64,000 nt of DNA, from NCBI GenBank assembly GCA_937958005.1, contig CALGOB010000062.1, forward strand, positions 147,616-211,615, in the 5' to 3' direction. This stretch comes from an uncultured Cyclobacteriaceae bacterium. Its GTDB lineage: Bacteria > Bacteroidota > Bacteroidia > Cytophagales > Cyclobacteriaceae. This document shows positions 17,456 through 25,157 of the stretch, piece after piece (the first letter of the stretch is position 1; each line of letters begins with the position of its first letter). A program made the position numbers and the translations under genes. A model generated the notes under the pieces. It had not been told where the DNA came from. It made no database searches and saw nothing but the letters and a program-made list of their open reading frames with translations.

Positions 17456-17653
17456 ATGAAAGAATTATCTTCATTTCAAATGGAAAAAACAGAAGGTGGT
17501 GATTTAGATTTTTGGGGAGGATTTGCCTGCGGAGGAGCTATTTTAGCAGGCGGGGCTGTTCTTGCCGGAACTGGAGGAGGAGCAGCTCCAGTAGCACTGT
17601 TTATAGCATCTCAAGGATGTGCCCATTACATAGGTTATTCACTAACTCATTAA
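17456..17653 (+). CDS. Double-glycine bacteriocin-like peptide 1
   Basis: 65 aa. The 15-residue leader MKELSSFQMEKTEGG is a classic double-glycine leader for C39-peptidase exporters. The 50-residue core is glycine-rich and hydrophobic with several GxxxG-type spacings (WGGFACGGAILAGGAVLAG, GTGGGAAP) like class IIb two-peptide bacteriocins, and has two Cys (25, 55). A second peptide gene follows after 12 bp. The C39 transporter at 22015 and the thioredoxin-like protein at 21506 are suitable partners. Antibacterial activity is inference; it could also be a signalling peptide. Confidence 0.78.
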   Translation: MKELSSFQMEKTEGGDLDFWGGFACGGAILAGGAVLAGTGGGAAPVALFIASQGCAHYIGYSLTH

Positions 17654-17665
17654 ATCATTAATATT

Positions 17666-17836
17666 ATGAAAGAAATAGATATATTAGAAGCAAAGGAGGT
17701 CAATGGCGGTAGCTGGGAAACATTTGTTGACGGCGCCTGTATAGCTTATACGAGTGCAGTAGTATTCAGTATTATTCCTGCTAAATTAGCAGGTGATGTT
17801 GCCTGTGTTGGATGGGCCATTTATAGAAGTTTTTAA
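17666..17836 (+). CDS. Double-glycine bacteriocin-like peptide 2 (56 aa)
   Basis: Translated by hand from the ATG at 17666 to TAA at 17834-17836: leader MKEIDILEAKEVNGG, core SWETFVDGACIAYTSAVVFS and onward to GWAIYRSF, 41 residues. Like peptide 1, GG falls at residues 14-15 and the first Cys at 25; the second Cys is at 47. The shared leader length and cysteine position suggest the two are partners of a two-peptide system. It is 12 bp downstream of peptide 1 and followed by a hairpin terminator at 17852. It is short enough to be missed by a 60-residue cut-off. Confidence 0.75.
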   Translation: MKEIDILEAKEVNGGSWETFVDGACIAYTSAVVFSIIPAKLAGDVACVGWAIYRSF

Positions 17837-17851
17837 CCATTGTTAGCATTT

Positions 17852-17879
17852 AAGGTGTGGTAAAAAATATCACACCTTT
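17852..17879 (+). terminator. Hairpin terminator after the two peptide genes
   Basis: AAGGTGTG pairs with CACACCTT around a 10-12 base loop, 16 bp after the stop of peptide 2, followed by TTACTTATA, a weak T-run. Partial read-through into the next small gene is possible. Confidence 0.55.
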
Positions 17880-17898
17880 ACTTATAAACACTACTAAT

Positions 17899-18063
17899 TT
17901 GAAAAACATATTAGCAAACCCGATCAACATAATAACTTTCATCATCCTAATTAGCTATATAATTCTGCATGAATTATATCCTGATTTTAGGTATTTACAT
18001 TTTCTTCTTCCTATAGCCATATTACTTCCTCGGTTTAGAAAAAAAGAACCGAATAGTAACTAA
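17899..18063 (+). CDS. Small two-helix membrane protein, candidate immunity protein
   Basis: From the TTG at 17899 the protein is 54 aa, reading MKNILANPINIITFIILISY and on; the frame is open from a GTG at 17857, but that codon lies in the terminator stem. Two hydrophobic segments (IITFIILISYIILHELY; LHFLLPIAILLPRF) and a basic tail RFRKKEPNSN are visible. Small membrane proteins directly behind bacteriocin genes are often immunity proteins, which is the only basis for that suggestion. No ATG start and no recognised family. Confidence 0.4.
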   Translation: MKNILANPINIITFIILISYIILHELYPDFRYLHFLLPIAILLPRFRKKEPNSN

Positions 18064-18189
18064 GAAGAGCTTCTCTGATTAGTCCTACTATGACTTACTA
18101 AATAGACTTAAAATGCTCTGTTGTCAGATTATCTCTAAATCTAAGATAACAAAGTAAGATTGGTATTCGCTTTTCTGAAACTAATTTCA

Positions 18190-18295
18190 GAATGGGTTTT
18201 ATAAGAATAAAATCTGAGAAATCAGATTACAAAACCTACTAAAAACAGGCACGTATTACCGTTAAAGCTCAAATGCGCCCAAGCGGTGAAGTAGC
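18190..18295. repeat. Dispersed intergenic repeat, copy 1 (TAAAGCTCAAATGCGCCC)
   Basis: The segment ending TAAAGCTCAAATGCGCCC at about 18262-18281 has a counterpart ending at about 20665 upstream of the next operon, with shared ATTACAAA-CCTACTAAAAA before it. It lies in the gap 18064-18364, otherwise without a gene. The short frame ending MRPSGEVACMNA at 18311 has no start and is probably not a gene. Confidence 0.5.
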
Positions 18296-18318
18296 TTGTA
18301 TGAATGCTTAATCATTTT

Positions 18319-18348
18319 AAAAGGAGTCTGTCATACTGACTCCTTTTT
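18319..18348 (+). terminator. Rho-independent terminator
   Basis: AAAAGGAGTC pairs with GACTCCTTTT around a 9-base loop and is followed by T-rich sequence. It isolates the ABC exporter genes starting at 18365 from upstream transcription. Confidence 0.8.
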
Positions 18349-18364
18349 CTTATAATTGCCAATT

Positions 18365-18985
18365 ATGAATGCGCTAATCCTCCTGAAATATCACTATAAA
18401 TTCAAGTTAAAGGCTCTCAGATCAGAAAAAGATTATTTACTTAAGATTATTCTGATTTTATTCTTCCTAGGGTTTATTGTTCTTTTCACATTTATTCTTA
18501 AAGCACTCATTCCTGCAAATGACCTTGTTTTATTGAAAAAAATTTACCTGCCTATCATAGGAATGCAAGTTATCTCCCTTATTAACAGTTCTGGTTTATC
18601 TGGTTCTATTTATCCGTACCTTAAATTACCTATTAAGAAATTACCTTTATTAACCCTGATAGTTTTTGAAGAGATACTGCTAAAAAAAATTCTTTTTATC
18701 ACCTCTACCTTGTGTATTGCTCTTACAATAAGCACCAGTATCTTGCTATCGACAAATCTTTTTTTGCTTTTGATAATAACCTCAGCCCTAGGGTTTCTTT
18801 TTAAAGGCATAGACATGAATGAATTCATAAGAAAAGTTTTATTATTCGTTATAGGTTTAGCTTTATTAACCGTGGTTTTTTATTGCCCTTTTGAAAAACT
18901 CAACTTTACTCTCATTTTATTGTCAGTCTTTATCTTACTTTTTATCCAATTCAAATCAATACCCATCAAATCCTACTTAAAATGA
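18365..18985 (+). CDS. ABC transporter permease-like membrane protein 1
   Basis: 206 aa from the ATG at 18365; a TTG nine bases earlier is possible. Polytopic with about five or six helices (IILILFFLGFIVLFTFILKA, SSGLSGSIYPYLKLPIKKLP loop, LFLLLIITSALGFLF, LLFVIGLALLTVVFYC, LILLSVFILLFIQF). No ATPase motif. Its stop overlaps the next gene (ATGA, 18982-18985), and an ATP-binding subunit follows, so it is a subunit of a small Bacteroidota-type exporter. Substrate unknown; position behind the peptide genes suggests peptide export or self-protection. Confidence 0.65.
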   Translation: MNALILLKYHYKFKLKALRSEKDYLLKIILILFFLGFIVLFTFILKALIPANDLVLLKKIYLPIIGMQVISLINSSGLSGSIYPYLKLPIKKLPLLTLIVFEEILLKKILFITSTLCIALTISTSILLSTNLFLLLIITSALGFLFKGIDMNEFIRKVLLFVIGLALLTVVFYCPFEKLNFTLILLSVFILLFIQFKSIPIKSYLK

Positions 18986-19686
18986 TCAAACACCTATTAG
19001 GAATAGAATTAAAATCCAGTCTAAGAAATAAGCGATTAAAAGAATTACATTCCACTCTTTATTTGTTAATTATCATTAACCTGATTTTACCATGGTTACT
19101 CTCTAATGATATCTACTTTACAGGTGATAACAAGATTTCTGTCGCCCTTCAAGCCATTGGTTGGTGTTCTTTCCTTGTCTCTATTGCTTATTCTTCTTTG
19201 AGTTTTAATTGGCAAGGAAGTTACTTAACGGCTCTTCTAAAATTTCCTAGTGGAATAAGTACAACTTTCTTCACGGTCATACTATTACCTTATCTATATG
19301 CTGCACTTATTATGCTGATCATATTTCCCAGTTATTATTTTCTATACCCACAAGTAATTAGATGGGCAGTTACTTTTAGTTTATTCAATATTGGGGTTTT
19401 ATTACCAGCTACACTTGTCACCAGTATATATCACAATAACAAAACCATTGCTCTTCACAACTCAAGGTTTTTAAACTTTCAAGGTATCAAGCTGCCAAAT
19501 GTTTTATCTATTATGATTCCTATTTTCTTTGGAGGGATCACACTGCTTATTTCAAAAATTTTATACAAAGATGTGCATCTACTATTAAATTGCCTATCAA
19601 TTATTGGGTTAATGGCCTTTTTAGTCCTATTGAAACCTCTGAAAAAAACTTTCAGTACGAACCTTACAAAAAAACTAAATTATTAA
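18982..19686 (+). CDS. ABC transporter permease-like membrane protein 2
   Basis: 234 aa. N-terminal IKHLLGIELKSSLRNKRLKE is a cytoplasmic basic segment typical of Bacteroidota DUF5687-like or similar permeases; about six helices follow (LYLLIIINLILPWLL, LQAIGWCSFLVSIAYSSLSF, FFTVILLPYLYAALIMLIIF, IMIPIFFGGITLLISKIL, LSIIGLMAFLVLL). It overlaps permease 1 by 4 bp and is followed two bases later by the ATPase at 19689, so the three form one operon. Substrate not known. Confidence 0.65.
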   Translation: MIKHLLGIELKSSLRNKRLKELHSTLYLLIIINLILPWLLSNDIYFTGDNKISVALQAIGWCSFLVSIAYSSLSFNWQGSYLTALLKFPSGISTTFFTVILLPYLYAALIMLIIFPSYYFLYPQVIRWAVTFSLFNIGVLLPATLVTSIYHNNKTIALHNSRFLNFQGIKLPNVLSIMIPIFFGGITLLISKILYKDVHLLLNCLSIIGLMAFLVLLKPLKKTFSTNLTKKLNY

Positions 19687-19688
19687 CC

Positions 19689-20348
19689 ATGCTCTATTTA
19701 AAAAACCTTATTAAAGAATTTTCAGAATTCAAATTGCATATTGAGGAATTAACAATCAAAGAAGGGGAAACTGTAGCGCTTATTGGAAACAATGGCGCAG
19801 GTAAAACAACGCTGTTAAGATGTCTGTTAAACCTAATCAGTTTTGAAAGTGGAAGTATTGAAATTTTCAATCATTCTATTAAGGAAAATGAAGAGTGGAA
19901 AACAAAAGTCAATTCTTATCTGGATGAACGTTTTTTGATAGATTTTTTAACGCCTAAAGAATTTTTAAAATTTACCCAAAAAGCTTATAATCAGCCTGAA
20001 AACACTGAGTTATCTGACTTTCTTGAACCAGAATATTACCTTAAATTAATAAGGGAATTATCAACCGGCAATAAACAAAAGGTGGGTATATTGTCTGCCC
20101 TAGTAACCAACCCAAAATTATTAATCCTAGACGAGCCTTTTGCTAATCTTGATCCCCGCTCAAGATACAGGTTGTCAGCATTGTTAAAAAACAGCAAGCA
20201 AACACAGATAATTTCTAGTCATGATTTGACTGAAGTAATTGAAATTGCTGACAGAGTAATCTTGATGGAGAAAGGAAATATTATAAGAGATGTCACTTGT
20301 GATAATGAGACTATTGATCAGCTTAATCAATATTTCGAGAATAGCTAA
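19689..20348 (+). CDS. ABC transporter ATP-binding protein
   Basis: 219 aa from the ATG at 19689; the frame is open upstream to 19590 but that part overlaps the permease gene. Walker A is GNNGAGKTT (about residues 36-44), the signature is LSTGNKQKVG (about 125-134), Walker B is LLILDEPFANLDP, and the switch histidine is in SSHDLTEV. It is the short ABC-2 type ATPase, powering the two permeases at 18365 and 18982. In bacteriocin loci such three-gene exporters often confer immunity; here that is inference only. Confidence 0.9.
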   Translation: MLYLKNLIKEFSEFKLHIEELTIKEGETVALIGNNGAGKTTLLRCLLNLISFESGSIEIFNHSIKENEEWKTKVNSYLDERFLIDFLTPKEFLKFTQKAYNQPENTELSDFLEPEYYLKLIRELSTGNKQKVGILSALVTNPKLLILDEPFANLDPRSRYRLSALLKNSKQTQIISSHDLTEVIEIADRVILMEKGNIIRDVTCDNETIDQLNQYFENS

Positions 20349-20433
20349 ACTTTATTCTCCTACTACGCTGATACCAAGATGTTTCATTTGATGTTCATAT
20401 GGTCACTCTCACCCAATTATTCAACTTAATAAA

Positions 20434-20579
20434 TACTGGTATCCAATTAAATCTGAAAATGAACAAAAAGACACTTATAGATCAAATAAAGAGGTGTTTT
20501 TCAGGATAAGGAAAAACCTGTCTTTATTTGATCCAGTAGCATTTTCTTTTCTATTTTCAAATTTAATTGGATACCAGTA
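20434..20579. mobile_element. Short member E2 of the TACTGGTATCC element family (146 bp)
   Basis: Near-perfect terminal inverted repeats: CTGGTATCCAATTAAAT at 20436 and its complement ending at 20577, extended by TGAAAAT. Inside is a second perfect stem, GATCAAATAAAGA with TCTTTATTTGATC, and an inner stem GTTTTTC/GAAAAAC with loop AGGATAAG that is identical to E1 (about 6982-7003). The whole element is therefore a nested palindrome. No 9-bp target duplication is visible, so it has decayed or arisen by deletion. Confidence 0.75.
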
Positions 20580-20847
20580 GTTTTCAATAGAAAAAAGAAC
20601 TGAAAGATTTCTAACACTAATAATTACAAATCCCACTAAAAATCCACTAAAGCTCAAATGCGCCCCAATCGAATTTACATTATACAATTACGCATTTCTA
20701 ATTCTTAATTAATTTCGATCAACAAGTCAAAATAGACCAAACCAACTGTTCATATTACTCCTTTTTCCTACTCATAAGGTAGAACAGTAGTTATGAGCTC
20801 CATCATACCTACTAAAAAAAGATCATTTAAAATATAAAATTCATTCA
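20580..20847. other. Intergenic region with two repeat fragments
   Basis: Holds copy 2 of the AAAGCTCAAATGCGCCC repeat (about 20600-20668) and one inverted member of the AT-rich family (CAATTACGCATTTCTAATTC at about 20687). No gene and no clear promoter element for the operon at 20848. Confidence 0.5.
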
Positions 20848-21504
20848 ATGAGCCTATCATTAACTTATAACAACCTCAACAAGCATGCACTGTTCTTTCT
20901 ACTAATTCTCAGTTCCATTTTATCCATGTTTATTCTTCAGGAGTTTATTGTCTCTGAGGATGTTTATTTTGATCATTTTAGTGAGTCTTTACCATTGGAT
21001 AGAGTAACTGAAATTCTTCACTTTCAGGAAAAATGGTGGTGGGTGAATTATCTGACTGTTCCTGTAATCTATCTAATCAAATTTTCTTTTCTGGCTTTAT
21101 GGCTATTGACAGGCACCGTATTTATGGGCTTTAATACCTCCTATAAAAAGCTTTTCAATGCTACAATCCTCGCAGAATTTGTGGCTTTTATACCCATATT
21201 TACCAAGTTGATATGGTTCGGTTTTATAAAAACAGATTTTAACCTTACTGAAATTCAGCTTTTCAACCCCTTCTCATTGATCAGCTTTTTCGATATTGAG
21301 ACTTTGGAACCTTGGCTGGTCTACCCTATACAATCAGTAAGTCTTTTGGAACTGGTCTACATCAGCGTACTGGCTTTTGGGATTAGGGAAGCTATCAGAC
21401 AGGATTATGATACTTCCTTAAGGTTTACCTTCATCACTTATTTGACAGGTCTAGTTGTATGGATCATTTTTGTCACTTTCTTGACCATTAACCTTATCAG
21501 CTAA
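20848..21504 (+). CDS. Polytopic membrane protein of the peptide-export operon
   Basis: 218 aa, five or six membrane helices (LFFLLILSSILSMFILQEFI, VPVIYLIKFSFLALWLLTG, FVAFIPIFTKLIWFGFI, LELVYISVLAFGI, YLTGLVVWIIFVTFLTI) and an aromatic loop FQEKWWWVNY. I do not recognise a named family with certainty; it resembles Yip1-like integral membrane proteins. The next gene starts one base after its stop and the C39 transporter follows, so it probably belongs to the same export or maturation machine. First gene of a four-gene operon. Confidence 0.65.
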   Translation: MSLSLTYNNLNKHALFFLLILSSILSMFILQEFIVSEDVYFDHFSESLPLDRVTEILHFQEKWWWVNYLTVPVIYLIKFSFLALWLLTGTVFMGFNTSYKKLFNATILAEFVAFIPIFTKLIWFGFIKTDFNLTEIQLFNPFSLISFFDIETLEPWLVYPIQSVSLLELVYISVLAFGIREAIRQDYDTSLRFTFITYLTGLVVWIIFVTFLTINLIS

Positions 21505-21505
21505 T

Positions 21506-22018
21506 ATGAGAAAAATATATTTATACAGTTTAGTTGTCACAGTTGTCACCGCTACTATCTACATGATCTTCCAAAGTGTTTTCAAACTCAACCTACAATC
21601 ACAGGGTAATCAAAACACCAAAACACTATCAGTCCTAATAGGCCAATTAAAGGATATGGATAAATCACAGCCTTTGAACAGTTATCTCAAACCATCTCTT
21701 TTGGTTTACTTCAACAGTGAATGTGACTATTGTCAGCGCCAGATAAAACTAATCAATGATTCACCTGAAATCCTACAACAGTTTCAGCTAATACTGGTTT
21801 CTTATCAGGACATAGCTGAAGTTAAAAATTACTTGACCAAACACCTTGCAGTTGCAAAAACTGGTTACAAATTCTATCAGGTGGAGCCAGATAAGGTGCT
21901 GGCAACTTTTGGTAAAACGAGCCTTCCCCAGCTATACATTTATGAAAACAATCTGTTAAAAAGCACCTATAAGGGTTTTACTAAGGCCCATATAATCCTG
22001 AAAACCGCTAGCCTATGA
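21506..22018 (+). CDS. Membrane-anchored thioredoxin-fold protein with CxxC
   Basis: 170 aa. One N-terminal helix (about 5-22: YLYSLVVTVVTATIYMIF) anchors a periplasmic domain with LLVYFNSECDYCQRQIKLI (CxxC motif near residues 73-76), a thioredoxin-like first strand and active site. A cis-proline equivalent appears in FGKTSLPQLYIYENN. It overlaps the C39 transporter gene by 4 bp (ATGA at 22015). In peptide loci such proteins form or isomerise disulfides; the two-cysteine peptides at 17456 and 17666 are plausible substrates. Confidence 0.8.
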   Translation: MRKIYLYSLVVTVVTATIYMIFQSVFKLNLQSQGNQNTKTLSVLIGQLKDMDKSQPLNSYLKPSLLVYFNSECDYCQRQIKLINDSPEILQQFQLILVSYQDIAEVKNYLTKHLAVAKTGYKFYQVEPDKVLATFGKTSLPQLYIYENNLLKSTYKGFTKAHIILKTASL

Positions 22019-24204
22019 AGTTAAATAATACCTATAAAAAAACATTTAAACGACAGCATGGACAGTCCGATTGTGGTGTTGCCTGTCTCCTTTCCATCAT
22101 CTCATTTCATGGAGGATCAGAAACACTGGATCATATACGTCAGTTAAGTGGCACTACCAAAAGAGGAACCAGTATGCTGGGGCTACAGCAAGCAGCTGGC
22201 CAACTAGGTCTGTCAGCCAGTGGGTTGAAAGCTGACAGTATTGAAAATTTACATGAACTGGACCAGCCAGCCATACTCCATGTGATCATGGAAGGATACC
22301 GGCAACATTATGTGGTATTTTATGGATTTGCAGGAGATAACTTGGTCATAGGGGATCCTGCAAAAGGAGTTGAAATCTGGACAATTGATCAACTGAAAAT
22401 GGTCTGGCGGGATAAAATCTTGCTATCCTTAAAACCTAGTACCCACTTTAAAAAATCTGATCAAAAAAACAGCCAATATGAGGTCATTATCAATTGGATA
22501 AAAGAAGACTTTAATGTACTAGTAGCTGCCCTGTTTTTAGGTGCGGTTATCTCCATTTTCAATCTATCAACAGCCATATTTACCCAAAAACTAATAGATG
22601 AAGTACTCCCCTCACGGGAGATTTCTGTGCTCGTAATAAGCTTAGCCTTATTTGGCGTTCTTTTGATTTTTAAATCCCTCTTAAGTTACCTAAGATCAAA
22701 TTTTCTGTTGACCCAGAGTAGGGATTTTAACATCAGGATGGTTGGTTTTTTCTTTAAGTCTCTGATCAGGTTGCCTAAACCTTTTTTTGATTCCAAGAAA
22801 TCAGGGGAAATGATTGCTAGAATGAATGATACCAGACGGATCCAGTCAGCTGTCAGTAACTTAATAGGGAACCTGATATTGGAAATTCTGGTACTCACTA
22901 TTTCAATAGTTGCCCTTTTGGTCTACCAATGGCAAGTAGGGTTATTGGTTATCGTAATCGCACCTTTATTCACCATCTTACATTTTAAATTTCAAAAACC
23001 AATCTTGAAACATCAAAAAGCAACGATGTCTTCCTATGGGCTAAACGAAAGTAATTACATAGATGTGATCAATGGTATTTCTGAAGTAAAGACTTCTTCT
23101 AAGCAGAATTTATTTGAAAAAAGTACAATGGCATTTTATCGTAATTTTCAGGAAAATTCTTTTTCTCTTGGGAAAGCTCAGGTCAACTTCGGTTTGATTG
23201 CGGAACTCATTTCCATTGTTTTGACACTGTCTGTAATCGGGTATACCTCTTCTGTTTATTTACAGGGAAGTATGGCCTTGGGGACGTTGATTGCCTGTTT
23301 TACACTTTTAGGATCCATCACACCTTCCATCATTCAGATTACTCTGTTCAATATCCAAATACAGGAAGCAAAAGTAGCTTTTGAAAGGATGAACGAATTT
23401 TCTGGCCTTGCCATAGAGGACTTACAAAAAGGAGATCACTATCCATTAAATGCAAAATGTATTTTAGTAAAAAATATATCTTTTCATTATCCAGGCATGC
23501 TTGACTTACTAAAAAATGTGGATTTGGAAATAAAAAAAGGAGAGTTTAGGGCGCTGTTAGGTGAAAGTGGAGAAGGAAAGAGTACATTGATCCAATTGAT
23601 CCAAAGGTTCTATCAACCTCAGTATGGTGAAATTTGGTTGGATATGGTTCCTATTGAAACACTTAATATGGGCAGCTATCGAGAAAGGATCTCTGTAGTT
23701 CCCCAAGATATCAAGATTTTCAACCATAGTTTATTTTTTAACGTGGTTCTTTCAGAAGATCCTGCAACCTACGAAAGGTTTCTTAAATGGTCTGAAAAAT
23801 TTGGATTCGATGCCTATTTCAAAATATTTCCACAAGGTTATGGGACTCTACTGGGAGAAGAAGGCACCAATATATCAGGTGGTCAACGCCAAATAGTAGG
23901 ACTGGCAAGGGCTTTGTTTAGAAACCCTGATTTTTTGCTGCTTGATGAAAGTACCTCTGCCATGGATAAAAAAACAGAATCTTTTATCATCGATATACTG
24001 AACCAATTTAAAAGGGATATTGGCATATTTATGATCACCCATAGGGTAACTACCGCCTCCAAATCCGATTATATTTATTTACTGGAAAATGGTTGCATAA
24101 CCATGGAAGGAGCTCCAAAAGAATTTCTTAAAAGCAAAAATATGTTTAGTGATTTTTATAAGGAATTTCATATTACATCTTCAGCCCTCTTGACCTTCAA
24201 TTAA
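22015..24204 (+). CDS. Peptidase C39 domain-containing ABC transporter (bacteriocin/RiPP exporter)
   Basis: 729 aa. The N-terminal C39 protease has its triad visible: Cys20 (QSDCGVACLL), His98 (YRQHYVVFYG) and Asp114 (IGDPAKG). Six transmembrane helices span about 165-440. The ATPase domain has Walker A GESGEGKST (about 516), signature NISGGQRQ (about 620) and Walker B FLLLDESTSAMD (about 641). Such proteins cleave leaders after GG and export the core. The GG-leader peptides at 14660, 17456 and 17666 are natural candidates. No HlyD-type adaptor gene lies in the operon, which Gram-negative C39 exporters usually need; it may be elsewhere. Confidence 0.93.
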   Translation: MKLNNTYKKTFKRQHGQSDCGVACLLSIISFHGGSETLDHIRQLSGTTKRGTSMLGLQQAAGQLGLSASGLKADSIENLHELDQPAILHVIMEGYRQHYVVFYGFAGDNLVIGDPAKGVEIWTIDQLKMVWRDKILLSLKPSTHFKKSDQKNSQYEVIINWIKEDFNVLVAALFLGAVISIFNLSTAIFTQKLIDEVLPSREISVLVISLALFGVLLIFKSLLSYLRSNFLLTQSRDFNIRMVGFFFKSLIRLPKPFFDSKKSGEMIARMNDTRRIQSAVSNLIGNLILEILVLTISIVALLVYQWQVGLLVIVIAPLFTILHFKFQKPILKHQKATMSSYGLNESNYIDVINGISEVKTSSKQNLFEKSTMAFYRNFQENSFSLGKAQVNFGLIAELISIVLTLSVIGYTSSVYLQGSMALGTLIACFTLLGSITPSIIQITLFNIQIQEAKVAFERMNEFSGLAIEDLQKGDHYPLNAKCILVKNISFHYPGMLDLLKNVDLEIKKGEFRALLGESGEGKSTLIQLIQRFYQPQYGEIWLDMVPIETLNMGSYRERISVVPQDIKIFNHSLFFNVVLSEDPATYERFLKWSEKFGFDAYFKIFPQGYGTLLGEEGTNISGGQRQIVGLARALFRNPDFLLLDESTSAMDKKTESFIIDILNQFKRDIGIFMITHRVTTASKSDYIYLLENGCITMEGAPKEFLKSKNMFSDFYKEFHITSSALLTFN

Positions 24205-24210
24205 AAATCA

Positions 24211-24465
24211 ATGTCAAAAAATATATTTCGTTTAGAAATCAGAAACACTGATAAAGACCTCATTGAACTGGTAGTAGAGTCTGATAAAAATATGCCTAAA
24301 GAGGAAATTGGTGAAGTTTTGCTTACAGCATTTAAAGAGCTGGAACAGAAAAATGAATTATTGCTACGGCTGATTCTCTTTTCTTCACTTGAATCATTAT
24401 CAAACTCAAAAGACATCATGCTGGTGATCAAGCAATACTTAGACGAATATCATTCAATTAATTGA
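24211..24465 (+). CDS. Small protein of unknown function, last gene of the C39 operon
   Basis: 84 aa, acidic, mostly helical, no cysteine, no signal peptide, no membrane helix (LIELVVESDKNMPKEEIGEV, LLTAFKELEQKNELLLRLIL). It starts 6 bp after the transporter stop, so it is co-transcribed. No family recognised. It could be an accessory factor for export; nothing in the sequence shows a specific role. Confidence 0.6.
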   Translation: MSKNIFRLEIRNTDKDLIELVVESDKNMPKEEIGEVLLTAFKELEQKNELLLRLILFSSLESLSNSKDIMLVIKQYLDEYHSIN

Positions 24466-24504
24466 GATCTTCTTAAAAATTTGATTGGTTACCTGATTCT
24501 GGCG

Positions 24505-24631
24505 CGGAAGTTAGAGGTTGTGTAAAAAGTGTTTTGAACGCTCCGAGATTTTCGTGTATGAAAAATTTCTCTGATACCTACACAAATACTTTTCGGATTT
24601 CACTGCGCTTTTACACAGCCTCTTAGTTCCG
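24505..24631. repeat. Short element with TIR CGGAAGTTAGAGGTTGTGTA / complement (127 bp)
   Basis: The left end CGGAAGTTAGAGGTTGTGTA matches the reverse complement of the right end (CTTTTACACAGCCTCTTAGT to TTCCG) with three or four differences. About 127 bp in all, without a gene. It looks like a MITE or a deletion remnant of an insertion sequence; no transposase is near. Confidence 0.55.
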
Positions 24632-25157
24632 TGCCCCATTCCGTTATCAATAATTTCTCACATAAAACCTGGCTGTTTAAACACGGAAGTAGCTTCTGAG
24701 CTAGCTACAGTTATCTATTTTGAAGTTTGATTTCATAAATCACGATGACTGTCCATAAAGTAGGAAGAAAGAAAATGATTGATTCTACGAAATCCCCCCA
24801 GCCCCCCTTTAAAAGGGGGAATCTATAGCGTTTTTATTTTTCTTTTATACTTGAAATAATACTTTATAGACCGACTCTAATTAATCAAGAACCTCGGAAC
24901 AAGCTCACGAGGTAATAGTGAAAGGTTAAAATTTCTTTTTTCATTGATCTAGCGATCACTCCTAGTGTCTCTTTTAGCGACGCTGATCTTTAATGAACGA
25001 TTCACCATTCGATATGATCCTGCTCAACTGGTTTTTCTGTGTTGACTGCGAGAGACACTGATTGCGGATAAACGACAATTTATTGAGAAAAAACTTCATT
25101 TGAGCTTGTTAATTCACTGTCATTTCCTAGTTTTAGAATTGAAGTAAAAATATTAAT
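24632..25157. other. Intergenic region, no gene seen
   Basis: About 525 bp after the TIR element. It holds a C-rich to G-rich inverted stretch at about 24803-24823 (CCCCCCAGCCCCCCTTTAAA, then AGGGGG), otherwise AT-rich sequence without open frames that I can support. Confidence 0.5.

Noticed and set aside
18240..18311. Short frame ending in MRPSGEVACMNA as another peptide gene
   Set aside because: There is an in-frame stop just before it, no leader, and the segment is part of a repeat found again at 20600.
24780..24830. C-run/G-run stretch near 24803 as a terminator or transposon end
   Set aside because: The symmetric part is short and isolated; no matching element end or T-run was found.
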